DNA of 64,000 bases, from assembly GCF_018531465.1 (NCBI RefSeq), contig NZ_JAHDTF010000012.1:228942-292941 (forward strand). Reading direction: 5' to 3'. The notes beneath the pieces were generated by a model, which saw nothing but the letters and a program-made list of their open reading frames with translations, did no database searches and was not told the origin of the DNA. Made by a program: the position numbers and the translations under genes. This document shows, one piece after another, positions 8,499-15,886 of the stretch; the first letter of the stretch is position 1; every line of letters begins with the position of its first letter. This DNA is from Sphaerisporangium fuscum (GTDB lineage Bacteria; Actinomycetota; Actinomycetes; Streptosporangiales; Streptosporangiaceae).

Positions 8499-8597
8499 TC
8501 GTTATGGGAGGCACCGGCACCACATGTTCAGGCGTCGTCGGCGGCATGGGCACGTCGGCGGCCGCGTCCCAAGCGTCTTCCGGCCGTCGACATGAAC

Positions 8598-8627
8598 GGT
8601 GGGCGTGCACTGGCATGCACGCCCACC
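8598..8627 (+). promoter_or_regulatory. Strong hairpin in the leader of the MFS gene
   Basis: A 12-bp perfect stem (G plus GTGGGCGTGCA paired with TGCACGCCCAC plus C) closes a six-base loop, 87 bases before ATG 8714. There is no U-tract after it, so it is not a typical intrinsic terminator; an attenuator, RNA-stability element or protein site are alternatives. Confidence 0.45.
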
Positions 8628-8713
8628 CGCGGGGCCGGACCGGTTCGAGATCACACACCCAACCCCCTCTCGCATCCTCCCATCAGCGGGATCGCGAGGA
8701 ACAGGAGTACGGC

Positions 8714-10147
8714 ATGAACGCCATCAGCCCGCGCAGATGGCAGGCACTCATCGTGCTCGCCGCCGCGCAGTTCATGGTCATCATGGACACTTCGATCATC
8801 GGTGTCGCGCTTCCCGACATTCAGCGCGACCTCGGCTTCACCCAGAACACCCTGCAATGGGTCTTCAACGCCTACGTCATCGCCTTCGGCGGCCTGCTGT
8901 TGCTCGGTGGCCGGCTGTCCGACCTCCTCGGCGCCCGCAAGGTCTTCACCGCCGGTTGGATCATCCTCATCGCCGGATCGGCCGTCGCGGCCGCGGCGGG
9001 TGACGCCTGGATCGAGATCGCCGGCCGTGGCGTGCAGGGCGTCGGCGGCGCACTGATCGCACCCGCTTCCATGACCCTGCTCATGAGGCTCTTCGGCCAC
9101 GACCAGCGCGAACTGGGCAAGGCCATGGCCCTGTACGGCGCCGCCGCGCCCGCCGGTGGCACCGCCGGCGTCTTCCTCGGCGGCGTCATCACCGAATACC
9201 TCAGCTGGCCATGGGTCTTCATCGTCTACATCCCGATCGGCGTGGCGACCCTGCTGGCCGCACCCGCCCTGTTGCCCGCCGTGGGCGGCAGGCGCGGCTC
9301 GGTGGACGTCCTCGGCGCGATCGCGGTCACCGCCGGCCTCGCCCTGGCCGTGTTCGCCATCGTGCGGGCGCCCGAGCAGGGCTGGGGCTCGGCCGCCACC
9401 GTGCTGGAACTGGCCGGAGCGGTCGTCCTCCTCGCGCTGTTCCTGGTCATCCAGCGGGCGGTCCGCGAGCCGCTCATGCCGCTCGGCATCTGGCGCACCC
9501 CCGGGCTCGCCACGGCCAACCTCGCGATGGCGCTGCTGGGGGCCGCCTGGATCCCGATGTGGTACTTCCTCAACCTCTACCTCCAGCAGGTTCTGGACTA
9601 CACGGCCTTCCCCAGCGGTGCGGCGCTGCTGCCGATGACGATCACCGTCATGATCTTCATGATCGGCATCACGGCCCGCCTGCTCGGCCGGTTCGGCGCC
9701 AAGCCGCTGATCGTCATCGGCCTGCTGGTCCTGGGGGCGGGAGTGGCGGGGCTGTCGCTGGTCAGGCCGGACGGCGCCTTCGCCAGTGACGTCCTGCCGG
9801 CCTCGATCGTCGCCGCGATCGGCATGTCCCTGGCCTACATTCCCGCGATGATGTCGGCGATGTCCGGGGTGCGTCCGGAGGAGAGCGGCCTGGCCTCCGG
9901 CATCGTCAACACCACCTACCAGGTGGGCTCGGCCCTCGGCCTCGCCGTCATGATGGCGATCGCCACCGTCCAGGGCGCTTCCGAGCTGGGGAACGCGGCC
10001 AAGCTCACCGACGGCTTCCAGGCGGCATTCATCGGAGCAGGGGTGGTCGCGGCGGCCGGCGCCGTCCTCGGCCTGCTGCTGATGCGCACGCCGAAGGCCG
10101 GTGCCGGAGCCGCCGTGCAGACGGAGACGGAGTCGCTGGGCGCGTGA
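8714..10147 (+). CDS. DHA2-family MFS exporter under CsoR-type control
   Basis: 477 residues with 14 predicted membrane helices. The N-terminus (AAQFMVIMDTSIIGVALPDI) and motif A region (GGLLLLGGRLSDLLGARKVF) are typical of 14-helix drug:proton antiporters (EmrB/QacA type). RBS AGGAG before ATG 8714. Two CsoR-like dyads upstream and the CsoR gene downstream suggest induction by a metal or related thiol-reactive signal, which is unusual for a DHA2 pump. A perfect GC-rich hairpin follows the stop codon. Confidence 0.87.
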   Translation: MNAISPRRWQALIVLAAAQFMVIMDTSIIGVALPDIQRDLGFTQNTLQWVFNAYVIAFGGLLLLGGRLSDLLGARKVFTAGWIILIAGSAVAAAAGDAWIEIAGRGVQGVGGALIAPASMTLLMRLFGHDQRELGKAMALYGAAAPAGGTAGVFLGGVITEYLSWPWVFIVYIPIGVATLLAAPALLPAVGGRRGSVDVLGAIAVTAGLALAVFAIVRAPEQGWGSAATVLELAGAVVLLALFLVIQRAVREPLMPLGIWRTPGLATANLAMALLGAAWIPMWYFLNLYLQQVLDYTAFPSGAALLPMTITVMIFMIGITARLLGRFGAKPLIVIGLLVLGAGVAGLSLVRPDGAFASDVLPASIVAAIGMSLAYIPAMMSAMSGVRPEESGLASGIVNTTYQVGSALGLAVMMAIATVQGASELGNAAKLTDGFQAAFIGAGVVAAAGAVLGLLLMRTPKAGAGAAVQTETESLGA

Positions 10148-10150
10148 TGA

Positions 10151-10182
10151 GGGCGCGGGGCGTCTCGGTACGCCCCGCGCCC
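10151..10182 (+). terminator. Hairpin after the MFS gene
   Basis: GGGCGCGGGGCG and CGCCCCGCGCCC form a perfect 12-bp stem with an eight-base loop, starting three bases past the MFS stop; only TT follows. It would separate the MFS transcript from the csoR gene. Confidence 0.6.
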
Positions 10183-10200
10183 TTCCCGGCTCCCGTGCAA

Positions 10201-10215
10201 TACCCAGGGGGGGTA
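10201..10215. promoter_or_regulatory. CsoR-like operator 3, upstream of csoR
   Basis: TACCCAGGGGGGGTA has TACCC and GGGTA arms and lies 40 bases before the csoR start, suggesting autoregulation with the same motif as the MFS promoter. Confidence 0.55.
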
Positions 10216-10254
10216 CGGCGTTGTGGTACGTGAGACGGTGAGAGGGGTGCGAAG

Positions 10255-10536
10255 ATGACCGGATACACCGACAGCAAGCAGGACCACCTGCGACGGCTTC
10301 GCCGCGTCGAAGGCCAGGTCCGCGGACTCCAGCGCATGGTCGAAGAGGACAAGTACTGCATCGACGTCCTCACCCAGGTGTCGGCCGCCACCAGTGCGCT
10401 GCGGTCCTTCGCGCTCTCCCTGCTGGAGGAGCACATGGCGCACTGCGTCGCCGACGCCGCCGCCAAGGGCGGTGAGGAGGCCCAGGCCAAGGTCAAGGAG
10501 GCCTCCGACGCCATCGCCCGCCTGGTCCGTTCATGA
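10255..10536 (+). CDS. csoR: CsoR-family copper-sensing repressor
   Basis: 93 residues, all-helical CsoR/RcnR (DUF156) family. The Cu(I) ligand triad is intact: Cys35 (DKYCIDVL), His60 and Cys64 (EEHMAHCV), matching Cys36-His61-Cys65 of the M. tuberculosis protein. The N-terminal HLRRLRRVEGQVRGLQRMVE carries the basic DNA-contact residues. Start ATG 10255. CsoR-type dyads precede both this gene and the MFS gene, so it probably represses both and releases on copper. Other CsoR paralogs sense persulfide or nickel, but the C-H-C triad favours copper. Confidence 0.9.
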   Translation: MTGYTDSKQDHLRRLRRVEGQVRGLQRMVEEDKYCIDVLTQVSAATSALRSFALSLLEEHMAHCVADAAAKGGEEAQAKVKEASDAIARLVRS

Positions 10537-10652
10537 GACCGGCGGAAGGACCGCTGTGAGCGGCGCCCGGATCGGACGCCGCCGTGTCGTCTCGCCGGCA
10601 CCTCCGGCGAGCAACCGGTCGAGGCACGGGTACGGCTCCGGCTCGGCGAACT

Positions 10653-10683
10653 CGTGGGGCGGGTGACCGGCACCCGCCCCACG
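10653..10683. terminator. Bidirectional hairpin between csoR and the DUF305 gene
   Basis: CGTGGGGCGGGTG and CACCCGCCCCACG form a perfect 13-bp stem with loop ACCGG. It lies between two convergent transcription units and can serve both; there is no T-run on either side. Confidence 0.6.
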
Positions 10684-10696
10684 GCCTGCTGTCAGC

Positions 10697-11323
10697 TCAC
10701 CCGGCGCGCAGCAGCTGCTTCATCCTGGTGATCTCGCTCGTCTGGCCGGCGACGATGGCGTCGGCCATTTCCTTGGCCGGGGCGTAGGCGCCCGCGCTCC
10801 GCTCCTGCTCGGCCATCGTGACCGCACCCTCGTGATGCTTGATCATCATCTCCAGGAAGGCCTTGTCGAAGGCACGCCCCGACAACCCCTCGAGATTCTT
10901 CATGTCGTCGTCCGACATCATGCCCTCCATGCCGTGGTGCATCGAGGGCATGTCGCCCTTGGGCACCTGGAGTCCCCAGCGGCTCAGCCAGCCGCTCATG
11001 GTCTTGATCTCGGGCTCCTGGGCGGCCATGATCTGCTCGGCGAGCCGCTTGACCTCGGCGCTGGAGGCTCGCTTCGCGGCCGGCTCGGCCATCTCGACCG
11101 CCTGCCGGTGATGGGGGATCATCATCGTGGCGAACATCGCGTCCTGGTCGTTGTGGCCGGCCGACGTGCCCGTCGGAGAGCTCGGAGCGGAGCCGGTGGG
11201 GCTCGACGACATCGACGGCATCGCCGGCGCGTCGTGGCCGGCCGCCGCGTCCTGACCCCCGCAGGCGGTCGCGAGCAGACCGGCCACGGCGAGACCGGCC
11301 GTGGCGAGGACGAAACGCTTCAT
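10697..11323 (-). CDS. DUF305 lipoprotein, probable copper-related
   Basis: 208 residues from ATG 11323 (MKRFVLATAGLAVAGLLATA), with lipobox Cys at about residue 21 (ATAC-GG). The mature part holds two DUF305 ferritin-like halves with MMIPHHRQAVEMA and MMIKHHEGAVTMAE, plus Met/His-rich MPSMHHGMEGMM. DUF305 proteins often accompany copper-handling genes. A 5' Ser/Thr/Pro-rich linker follows the lipidated Cys. It is last in a same-strand row BlaI-M56-DUF6153-DUF305 and ends at the shared hairpin with csoR. Confidence 0.87.
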   Translation of the reverse strand: MKRFVLATAGLAVAGLLATACGGQDAAAGHDAPAMPSMSSSPTGSAPSSPTGTSAGHNDQDAMFATMMIPHHRQAVEMAEPAAKRASSAEVKRLAEQIMAAQEPEIKTMSGWLSRWGLQVPKGDMPSMHHGMEGMMSDDDMKNLEGLSGRAFDKAFLEMMIKHHEGAVTMAEQERSAGAYAPAKEMADAIVAGQTSEITRMKQLLRAG

Positions 11324-11391
11324 GAGTGGGAAAACCTCCGTGCTTGATCTGTGACTGATCTCCGTGGCGGCCGGCGGCCGCAGAGAGTCGA

Positions 11392-11793
11392 TCACCGTCG
11401 AAGCACGCAGAGCGTCGCCAGGGTGGGGCCTCGGGGCAGGAGCGCCGGCGCCGGTCTCGGCACCAGGTGGTGAGCGACGTCGCTGACGGCGGCGAGGCTC
11501 GCCATGAGGACGCGGGCCACGAGCAGCGCCAGCGCCGCCATGAGGATCATCGCCAGGCAGACCTCGCCGCCACCGTGCTGCGGGTGGGAGGGCATCTGCC
11601 GGTCATGGCCCTGGGATGTCATCGGCAGCATGCCGGAATGGCTCACGTCGGCGAGCACCACGCTCGGCATGGGCGCGGGCCCGGGCGTCGGCTGCACGCC
11701 GTGCATGGCCAGCAACCCCGCAACTATCGTGCATAGCAGGATCAGGCCGGCCGCGGATCGGCCGAGCAGCTCCCGTATGCCACGTCGCGTCAC
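11392..11793 (-). CDS. DUF6153 family small membrane protein
   Basis: 133 residues from GTG 11793. An N-terminal helix (AAGLILLCTIVAGLLAMHGV), a His/Met/Gln-rich external segment (SQGHDRQMPSHPQHGGGEVC) and a second helix with the family pattern GGGEVCLAMILMAAL. DUF6153 genes in actinomycetes sit next to DUF305 genes, as here (69 bases). A TAGTGT hexamer seven bases before the GTG suggests a leaderless transcript. The Met/His content fits metal binding at the outer face, which is inference. Confidence 0.75.
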   Translation of the reverse strand: MTRRGIRELLGRSAAGLILLCTIVAGLLAMHGVQPTPGPAPMPSVVLADVSHSGMLPMTSQGHDRQMPSHPQHGGGEVCLAMILMAALALLVARVLMASLAAVSDVAHHLVPRPAPALLPRGPTLATLCVLRR

Positions 11794-11859
11794 GGACCCA
11801 CACTACCGGCTCCGATATGCGCCTTTCCTCGGAGGAGGTGAGGGTCCCCTCCAGCCGTG

Positions 11860-11880
11860 TCTACTATCGTTTCTAGTAGA
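11860..11880. promoter_or_regulatory. Inverted repeat upstream of DUF6153 gene, possible BlaI/CopY-type site
   Basis: TCTACTA and TAGTAGA are exact reverse complements seven bases apart. The dyad lies 67-87 bases upstream of the DUF6153 start and just past the M56 gene. BlaI/CopY repressors bind short TAC/GTA-containing dyads, making the nearby BlaI-family gene the leading candidate. Confidence 0.45.
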
Positions 11881-11896
11881 AGCTGCCCGGGGTGGT

Positions 11897-12847
11897 TCAG
11901 AGACGCGGTAACTCGTGGCAGTGATGGGCCAGGAAGGCGCTCACCCCGGGCGTCAACGCGACCACCGCGGGCCCGGCGAGCAGAAGCCCCACGACGCTCC
12001 AGGGGACCAGACGTTCGCGCCGGGTGAGCGGAGCGGCGGGATTGAGCATGCGTCGCACACGCATCAGGGCGGTCTCTCCGCCCATTCCGAGGGAGAAGGC
12101 CGGAAACCGCCCCATGGCCACTCTTACCAGGGCGGTCGCGATATGGACGCGTTCGTGGCGGCGGGCCGCCACGTCGTCGGCCAGGAGCTCGACGAGCCGC
12201 GCGGTCTCCTTCCACGCCCGCCTGAACAGAGGCACGTGCGGAAAGGCTTCGGCGAGCGCCTCCGCACCGGCCAGCACCAGGTGGTGCCGTCCGCGCAGGT
12301 GCGCCCGCTCGTGAGCCAGGACGGCCGCCACCTCCTGCGGGGCCAGCGACCGCAACGCACCCGTCGTTATGACGGTCCGTCCGTCGCGCCCCGGCAGGCA
12401 GTAGGCGATCGGCTCGGCGTGGTCGACGACGACCGCCCCCAGTTCACCGTCATGCCGGCCGAGCAGGCGGAGCATCCGCGTGTGCTCCCGCCGCTCCCGC
12501 CTCGCCTTCAGCAGCACCGCCGCCCCGCAGAAGGCCAGGCGGGCGATCACCGGCCCGCACCAGGCGATGACGATCCCACGCCGTGCCGAGGTGATGGCGG
12601 GGCCGTGCGGGACGAGCATGGCGCACGCCTCGAACAGGTCGGCGATGCCATGGCCCACGACCGACGCCGGGATGACGGCCGCGGGCACGGCGAGGACGGC
12701 GGACGTCACCACCGACGCGCACGCCGCATGCCACAGGGCGATGGAGAGACGCGGCGCACGCCCGGCCCACCTCCCACCGCCGATCAGCCGCGGCAGGACC
12801 GTCGCTCCGAACAGGGTGTACAGCGCGAGCGTGACCGCGGCGATCAT
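11897..12847 (-). CDS. M56-family membrane metallopeptidase (BlaR1/HtpX-like)
   Basis: 316 residues from ATG 12847, which overlaps the BlaI stop by four bases (ATGA). Membrane helices near residues 1-20, 38-60, 95-112 and a C-terminal helix near 290-310. The zinc motif HERAH is at residues 179-183, followed by a further Glu-rich helix. In Gram-positive systems M56 proteins cleave or inactivate their partner BlaI/MecI repressor on a signal. No beta-lactamase gene is adjacent; instead it sits by DUF6153/DUF305, so the signal may be a metal or envelope stress. Confidence 0.87.
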   Translation of the reverse strand: MIAAVTLALYTLFGATVLPRLIGGGRWAGRAPRLSIALWHAACASVVTSAVLAVPAAVIPASVVGHGIADLFEACAMLVPHGPAITSARRGIVIAWCGPVIARLAFCGAAVLLKARRERREHTRMLRLLGRHDGELGAVVVDHAEPIAYCLPGRDGRTVITTGALRSLAPQEVAAVLAHERAHLRGRHHLVLAGAEALAEAFPHVPLFRRAWKETARLVELLADDVAARRHERVHIATALVRVAMGRFPAFSLGMGGETALMRVRRMLNPAAPLTRRERLVPWSVVGLLLAGPAVVALTPGVSAFLAHHCHELPRL

Positions 12848-13218
12848 GTGGAGCGGCTCCCGGGCGGGTAGACCCGGAGCGCGGCCTCCAGCGCGGCGGC
12901 CTCTTCCGGCGTCAGGCGCTCCAGGAAGTGCACCAGCGTGGCCGCCTGGTTCCCGCCGCCGGCGAGCGTCATGCGCATGAGCTCGGCGGTGTACGCCTCC
13001 TTGCTGGCCACTGCTTCGTAGAGGTAGGCGCGGTTGACCTGCCTGCGTCGTAGCAGCCCCTTCTTGTGGAGCTTGTCCATCACGGTCATCACCGTGGTGT
13101 AGGCGATCCGGCGGTCCTGGCGGAGGTCGTCGAGCACGTCCCTGACGGAGGCCGGCCGGCGGTACGACCACATGCGATCCATGATCACGGACTCAAGATC
13201 CCCGAGGCCCCGTAGCAT
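12844..13218 (-). CDS. BlaI/MecI/CopY-family repressor
   Basis: 124 residues from ATG 13218, chosen because BlaI proteins start MxxLGDLE; GGGAG lies upstream. Winged helix (LGDLESVIMDRMWSYRRPAS, then AYTTVMTVMDKLHKKGLLRR) and C-terminal dimer helices (EEAAALEAALRV). Translationally coupled to the M56 peptidase, the standard repressor-sensor pair. The upstream DNA has two CAGCCAAT direct repeats within TAGCATT/AATGCTA arms (about 13213-13256) that may be its own operator. Confidence 0.88.
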   Translation of the reverse strand: MLRGLGDLESVIMDRMWSYRRPASVRDVLDDLRQDRRIAYTTVMTVMDKLHKKGLLRRRQVNRAYLYEAVASKEAYTAELMRMTLAGGGNQAATLVHFLERLTPEEAAALEAALRVYPPGSRST

Positions 13219-13334
13219 TCGCCAGCCAATCTCCCGCGGTCGTCCAGCCAATGCTAACGAGGATCGTAGTGGGGCCGACCGGCCGGCCGAGGGTCCTCAC
13301 GGACCGCGCCGGCCCGCCGGTCCGCCTCCGTCGT

Positions 13335-15563
13335 CTAGCCGAGCGTCCACTGCTGCAGGGCGGATCCGCTGTTCGCCTGCTGGGTCACCAGCGATCCGTC
13401 GGCGTCCGCCGCCGTGCCGAGGAGCAGCCCGCTCCTGACGGAGGCGACGGTGTAGGCGCCGTTGGACAGCCGGGTGAGCGTCCAGCGCTGGTTGCCGCCC
13501 CCGGTGCAGGTCCACTGGATCACCCTGGCTCCTGGGGCGGCGGAGCCGCCGTCGACGTCGACGCACAGCCCCGACTCGGCACTGGTCAGCTCGTAGGAGC
13601 CGTCGGCCTGCTGGGTGAACCGCCAGTTCTGGTTGGCGCCGCCGTTGGCGGCCCAGGTGACGAGCTGGGTGCCGGGGGTGGTGCTGTGGCCGGGGACGTC
13701 CAGTGCCCTGCCGCCCGTGACGAGGGTGTGGACGCCGTTGATCGCCGTCCCGGTGGGGGTGATGGTCAGGGTTTGCTCGGCAGCCGTGCGGCCGCCGCCC
13801 ACGCCGCTGCCCGTGCTGTCCGTCCATGAGCGGCCGGGTGTGGTCTCGGCGAGCCGGCCGGAGGCGGCGGACAGGCCGATCACCAGGCCGCTGTAGCGGT
13901 TGACCAGACGGTATGTGCCGGTGAGGGTGCCGTTGGACGGGGAGGTGCCAGGAATGACGAACCACTGCTGTCCGACGCCGGGCCCGCCCGTTCCGGCCGC
14001 GGTGACGGTGGGTCTGGTGCCCCAGGCCCGGTTGGCGACGGAGGTGGAGGGGACGCCGAGGAGCCCGCCCGTGGCGGCGTTGGCGATGCGGTAGGAGCCG
14101 TCGCCGTTGGGGGTGAACCGCCAGGCCTCCAGGTCGGATCCCGTGGGAGCGGCCTGGGAGGTGGTGGCCGGGCCGCCGGAGACCTGGGCGAGGACGCGGC
14201 CGTTCCCGCCGGCGACGCGGTAGGTCCTGGCGGGGTCGAACGGCGGTGCCGCGGGCGCGGACGATCCGATGGTGATGTTGACGTACTCGCCGGAGGAGCC
14301 GTTCGAGCATCCGAAGGAGCAGTAGGAGCGGAAGCTCTTGCCCACGATGGTGGAACCGGTCTTGTTGACGCCGTCGAGGAACCAGCGGTACCAGGAGGCG
14401 TTGGTGTGGCCGCCGGTGTCGCCGATCAGCGTCCACTTCTGGCTCGACAGGTTGTCGGTGGCGTAGAACTGCTGGGGCGCCTTCCCGCTCTGGTCGACCG
14501 CCTGCGGTTCACCGATGTACAACCCCAGATAGGCGTCGTAGGTGATGTCCATCACGAACAGCGGCGAGGTCGGAGGGGTCTTGCCGGCCGCCGTCTGCTG
14601 GTCCACGCTGCCGGGGTTGGCCGGGTCGTACTCCCTGGTCGCGGGGACGTAGCCGGTGGTGTCGGTGGACGTCACCGGCACCATGGTGCTTTCCCGGCCG
14701 CCGACGCCGGGCTGTGACCACGAGCCGTCGTACCACTTCTGCCAGGAGCCGGGCGCCATCTTGGCGGAGATGGGGGCCCGGGCCACGTGCGCGTGGAAGG
14801 CCTTCCAGCCGCCGTTCTTGTCGACCACCCGTGAGCCGTAGTAGACGTAGAAGTAGCCCGAGGCGCTGTCGACGAACAGCCGCTGGTCACCGTCCCCGTA
14901 GTAGTAGGTCTGCTGGGGGAAGGCCGTGCCGTCCCCCCGCTTGGTGCTGTACGGGGACGTGATGACATGGCCTTTGATCGTCCATGTTCTGCCCTGGTCC
15001 TTCGACACCGCGTAGTCGATGCCGTCGTAGTGGACGCCGTCGCCGAAGGGCTGCGGGGTGAACTCGTTGTGGATCAGGCCGTACCAGTCGCCGGTGTCCG
15101 GGTCGACCCACACGCCCGCCAGGTCGCAGAAGTTCTTCTGGGAGTACCCCGATCCGGCGGGGGGAGCCGAGGCCTCCACGCCCGTCGGGCTGTTGTTGCA
15201 GCGCCAGGTCGTGTCGTTGTTCTTGTCGCTCGAGTTGTTCGGGTTCACCGCGTCGCTGATCGTGCTGGAACGTGCGGCGGTGTCGAAGTCGCTTCCGGTG
15301 AAGAAGCTCCACTGGCGGGACTGGGTCGCCCCGTAGAGGGCGTGAGACTGCTGGTAGTAGAAGGTGCCGTCCTTGTCGATGTAGGGGGCCGCCGGGGTGT
15401 CGTCCGGCCGGGTCCACGAACCCTTCGATCCGACGCTGACGGTGTAGGAACCGGCGGTCGCCTCCGCCGACGAGGATGTGGCCGCCGGTACGGTGCCGAG
15501 GACGGCCAGGGCCGTCGCCGTGCCGATGCCGAGGAGTCTTCTCAGAGGTGCTGGCACAGTCAC
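13335..15563 (-). CDS. Secreted multidomain protein with ricin-type lectin repeats, likely glycan-active
   Basis: 742 residues from GTG 15563, with AAGGAG upstream; an earlier start would add 35 residues before the signal peptide (about residues 1-33). Residues about 35-430 read as a beta-propeller-like domain with repeated Asp/Trp/Tyr motifs (TRPDDTPAAPYIDKDGTFYY, SKDQGRTWTIKG, DITYDAYLGLYIG) reminiscent of GH43 or sialidase folds; I cannot assign the family. From about 436 on are ricin-B-type lectin segments with QxW motifs (NQNWRF, NQRWTL, LQQWTL). It is controlled by two copies of the LacI operator and probably digests or binds a galactose-containing polymer outside the cell for the neighbouring importer. 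Confidence 0.75.
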   Translation of the reverse strand: MTVPAPLRRLLGIGTATALAVLGTVPAATSSSAEATAGSYTVSVGSKGSWTRPDDTPAAPYIDKDGTFYYQQSHALYGATQSRQWSFFTGSDFDTAARSSTISDAVNPNNSSDKNNDTTWRCNNSPTGVEASAPPAGSGYSQKNFCDLAGVWVDPDTGDWYGLIHNEFTPQPFGDGVHYDGIDYAVSKDQGRTWTIKGHVITSPYSTKRGDGTAFPQQTYYYGDGDQRLFVDSASGYFYVYYGSRVVDKNGGWKAFHAHVARAPISAKMAPGSWQKWYDGSWSQPGVGGRESTMVPVTSTDTTGYVPATREYDPANPGSVDQQTAAGKTPPTSPLFVMDITYDAYLGLYIGEPQAVDQSGKAPQQFYATDNLSSQKWTLIGDTGGHTNASWYRWFLDGVNKTGSTIVGKSFRSYCSFGCSNGSSGEYVNITIGSSAPAAPPFDPARTYRVAGGNGRVLAQVSGGPATTSQAAPTGSDLEAWRFTPNGDGSYRIANAATGGLLGVPSTSVANRAWGTRPTVTAAGTGGPGVGQQWFVIPGTSPSNGTLTGTYRLVNRYSGLVIGLSAASGRLAETTPGRSWTDSTGSGVGGGRTAAEQTLTITPTGTAINGVHTLVTGGRALDVPGHSTTPGTQLVTWAANGGANQNWRFTQQADGSYELTSAESGLCVDVDGGSAAPGARVIQWTCTGGGNQRWTLTRLSNGAYTVASVRSGLLLGTAADADGSLVTQQANSGSALQQWTLG

Positions 15564-15741
15564 TCCTTCTGTCCGGGGGGCGCGCCTGGGTGCTACGAAC
15601 CCCTGCTGTGGCCGGTGCGCGGGGCTGACGTGTGACGACCCGCACGGCGCTGGAGAGCCGGTCTTCACCTCTGCCCGGCGTCATCGATCAGGCGGAGGGA
15701 ACCGGTATGCCGGGGACCCCGTGACCGAGGTCCGAATCGGA

Positions 15742-15759
15742 GATGTTATCGATGCCATA
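15742..15759. promoter_or_regulatory. LacI-family operator, copy 1 (auxiliary)
   Basis: GATGTTATCGATGCCATA, sharing 16 bases with copies 2 and 3. It lies within the probable leader of the secreted lectin gene, 113 bases from copy 2, flanked by CCGAGGTC (15725-15732) and its inverted match (15762-15769) that could place it on a hairpin. Confidence 0.7.
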
Positions 15760-15842
15760 CAGACCTCGGCGCGGAGTGTCTTGGTCGGTACGGCCTCACA
15801 GAAAACGGTCGCCCGCCCCTTAGAAGGGGGCTGCATGGCATG

Positions 15843-15873
15843 ACTATGGCAGACGATGTTATCGATGCCAATA
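15843..15873 (-). promoter_or_regulatory. Promoter and LacI operator copy 2, for the secreted lectin gene
   Basis: On the minus strand TTGGCA (15871-15866), 17 bases, CATAGT (15848-15843). The operator GATGTTATCGATGCCAATA (plus strand 15855-15873) covers the spacer and -35. Transcription would begin near 15836, giving a leader of about 270 bases that includes operator copy 1 and a CCCCTT/AAGGGG hairpin. Confidence 0.75.
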
Positions 15874-15886
15874 CCTTGAGAGCCGC

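Larger units (their letters stand above)
8003..8713. other. Non-coding interval with promoter, CsoR-like sites and a long leader
   Basis: No reading frame here resembles a protein. It contains the promoter region of the snapalysin gene at its left end and, from 8436, a promoter plus two GC-rich dyads and a strong hairpin ahead of the MFS gene at 8714. That implies a leader of roughly 240 bases for that gene. Confidence 0.5.
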
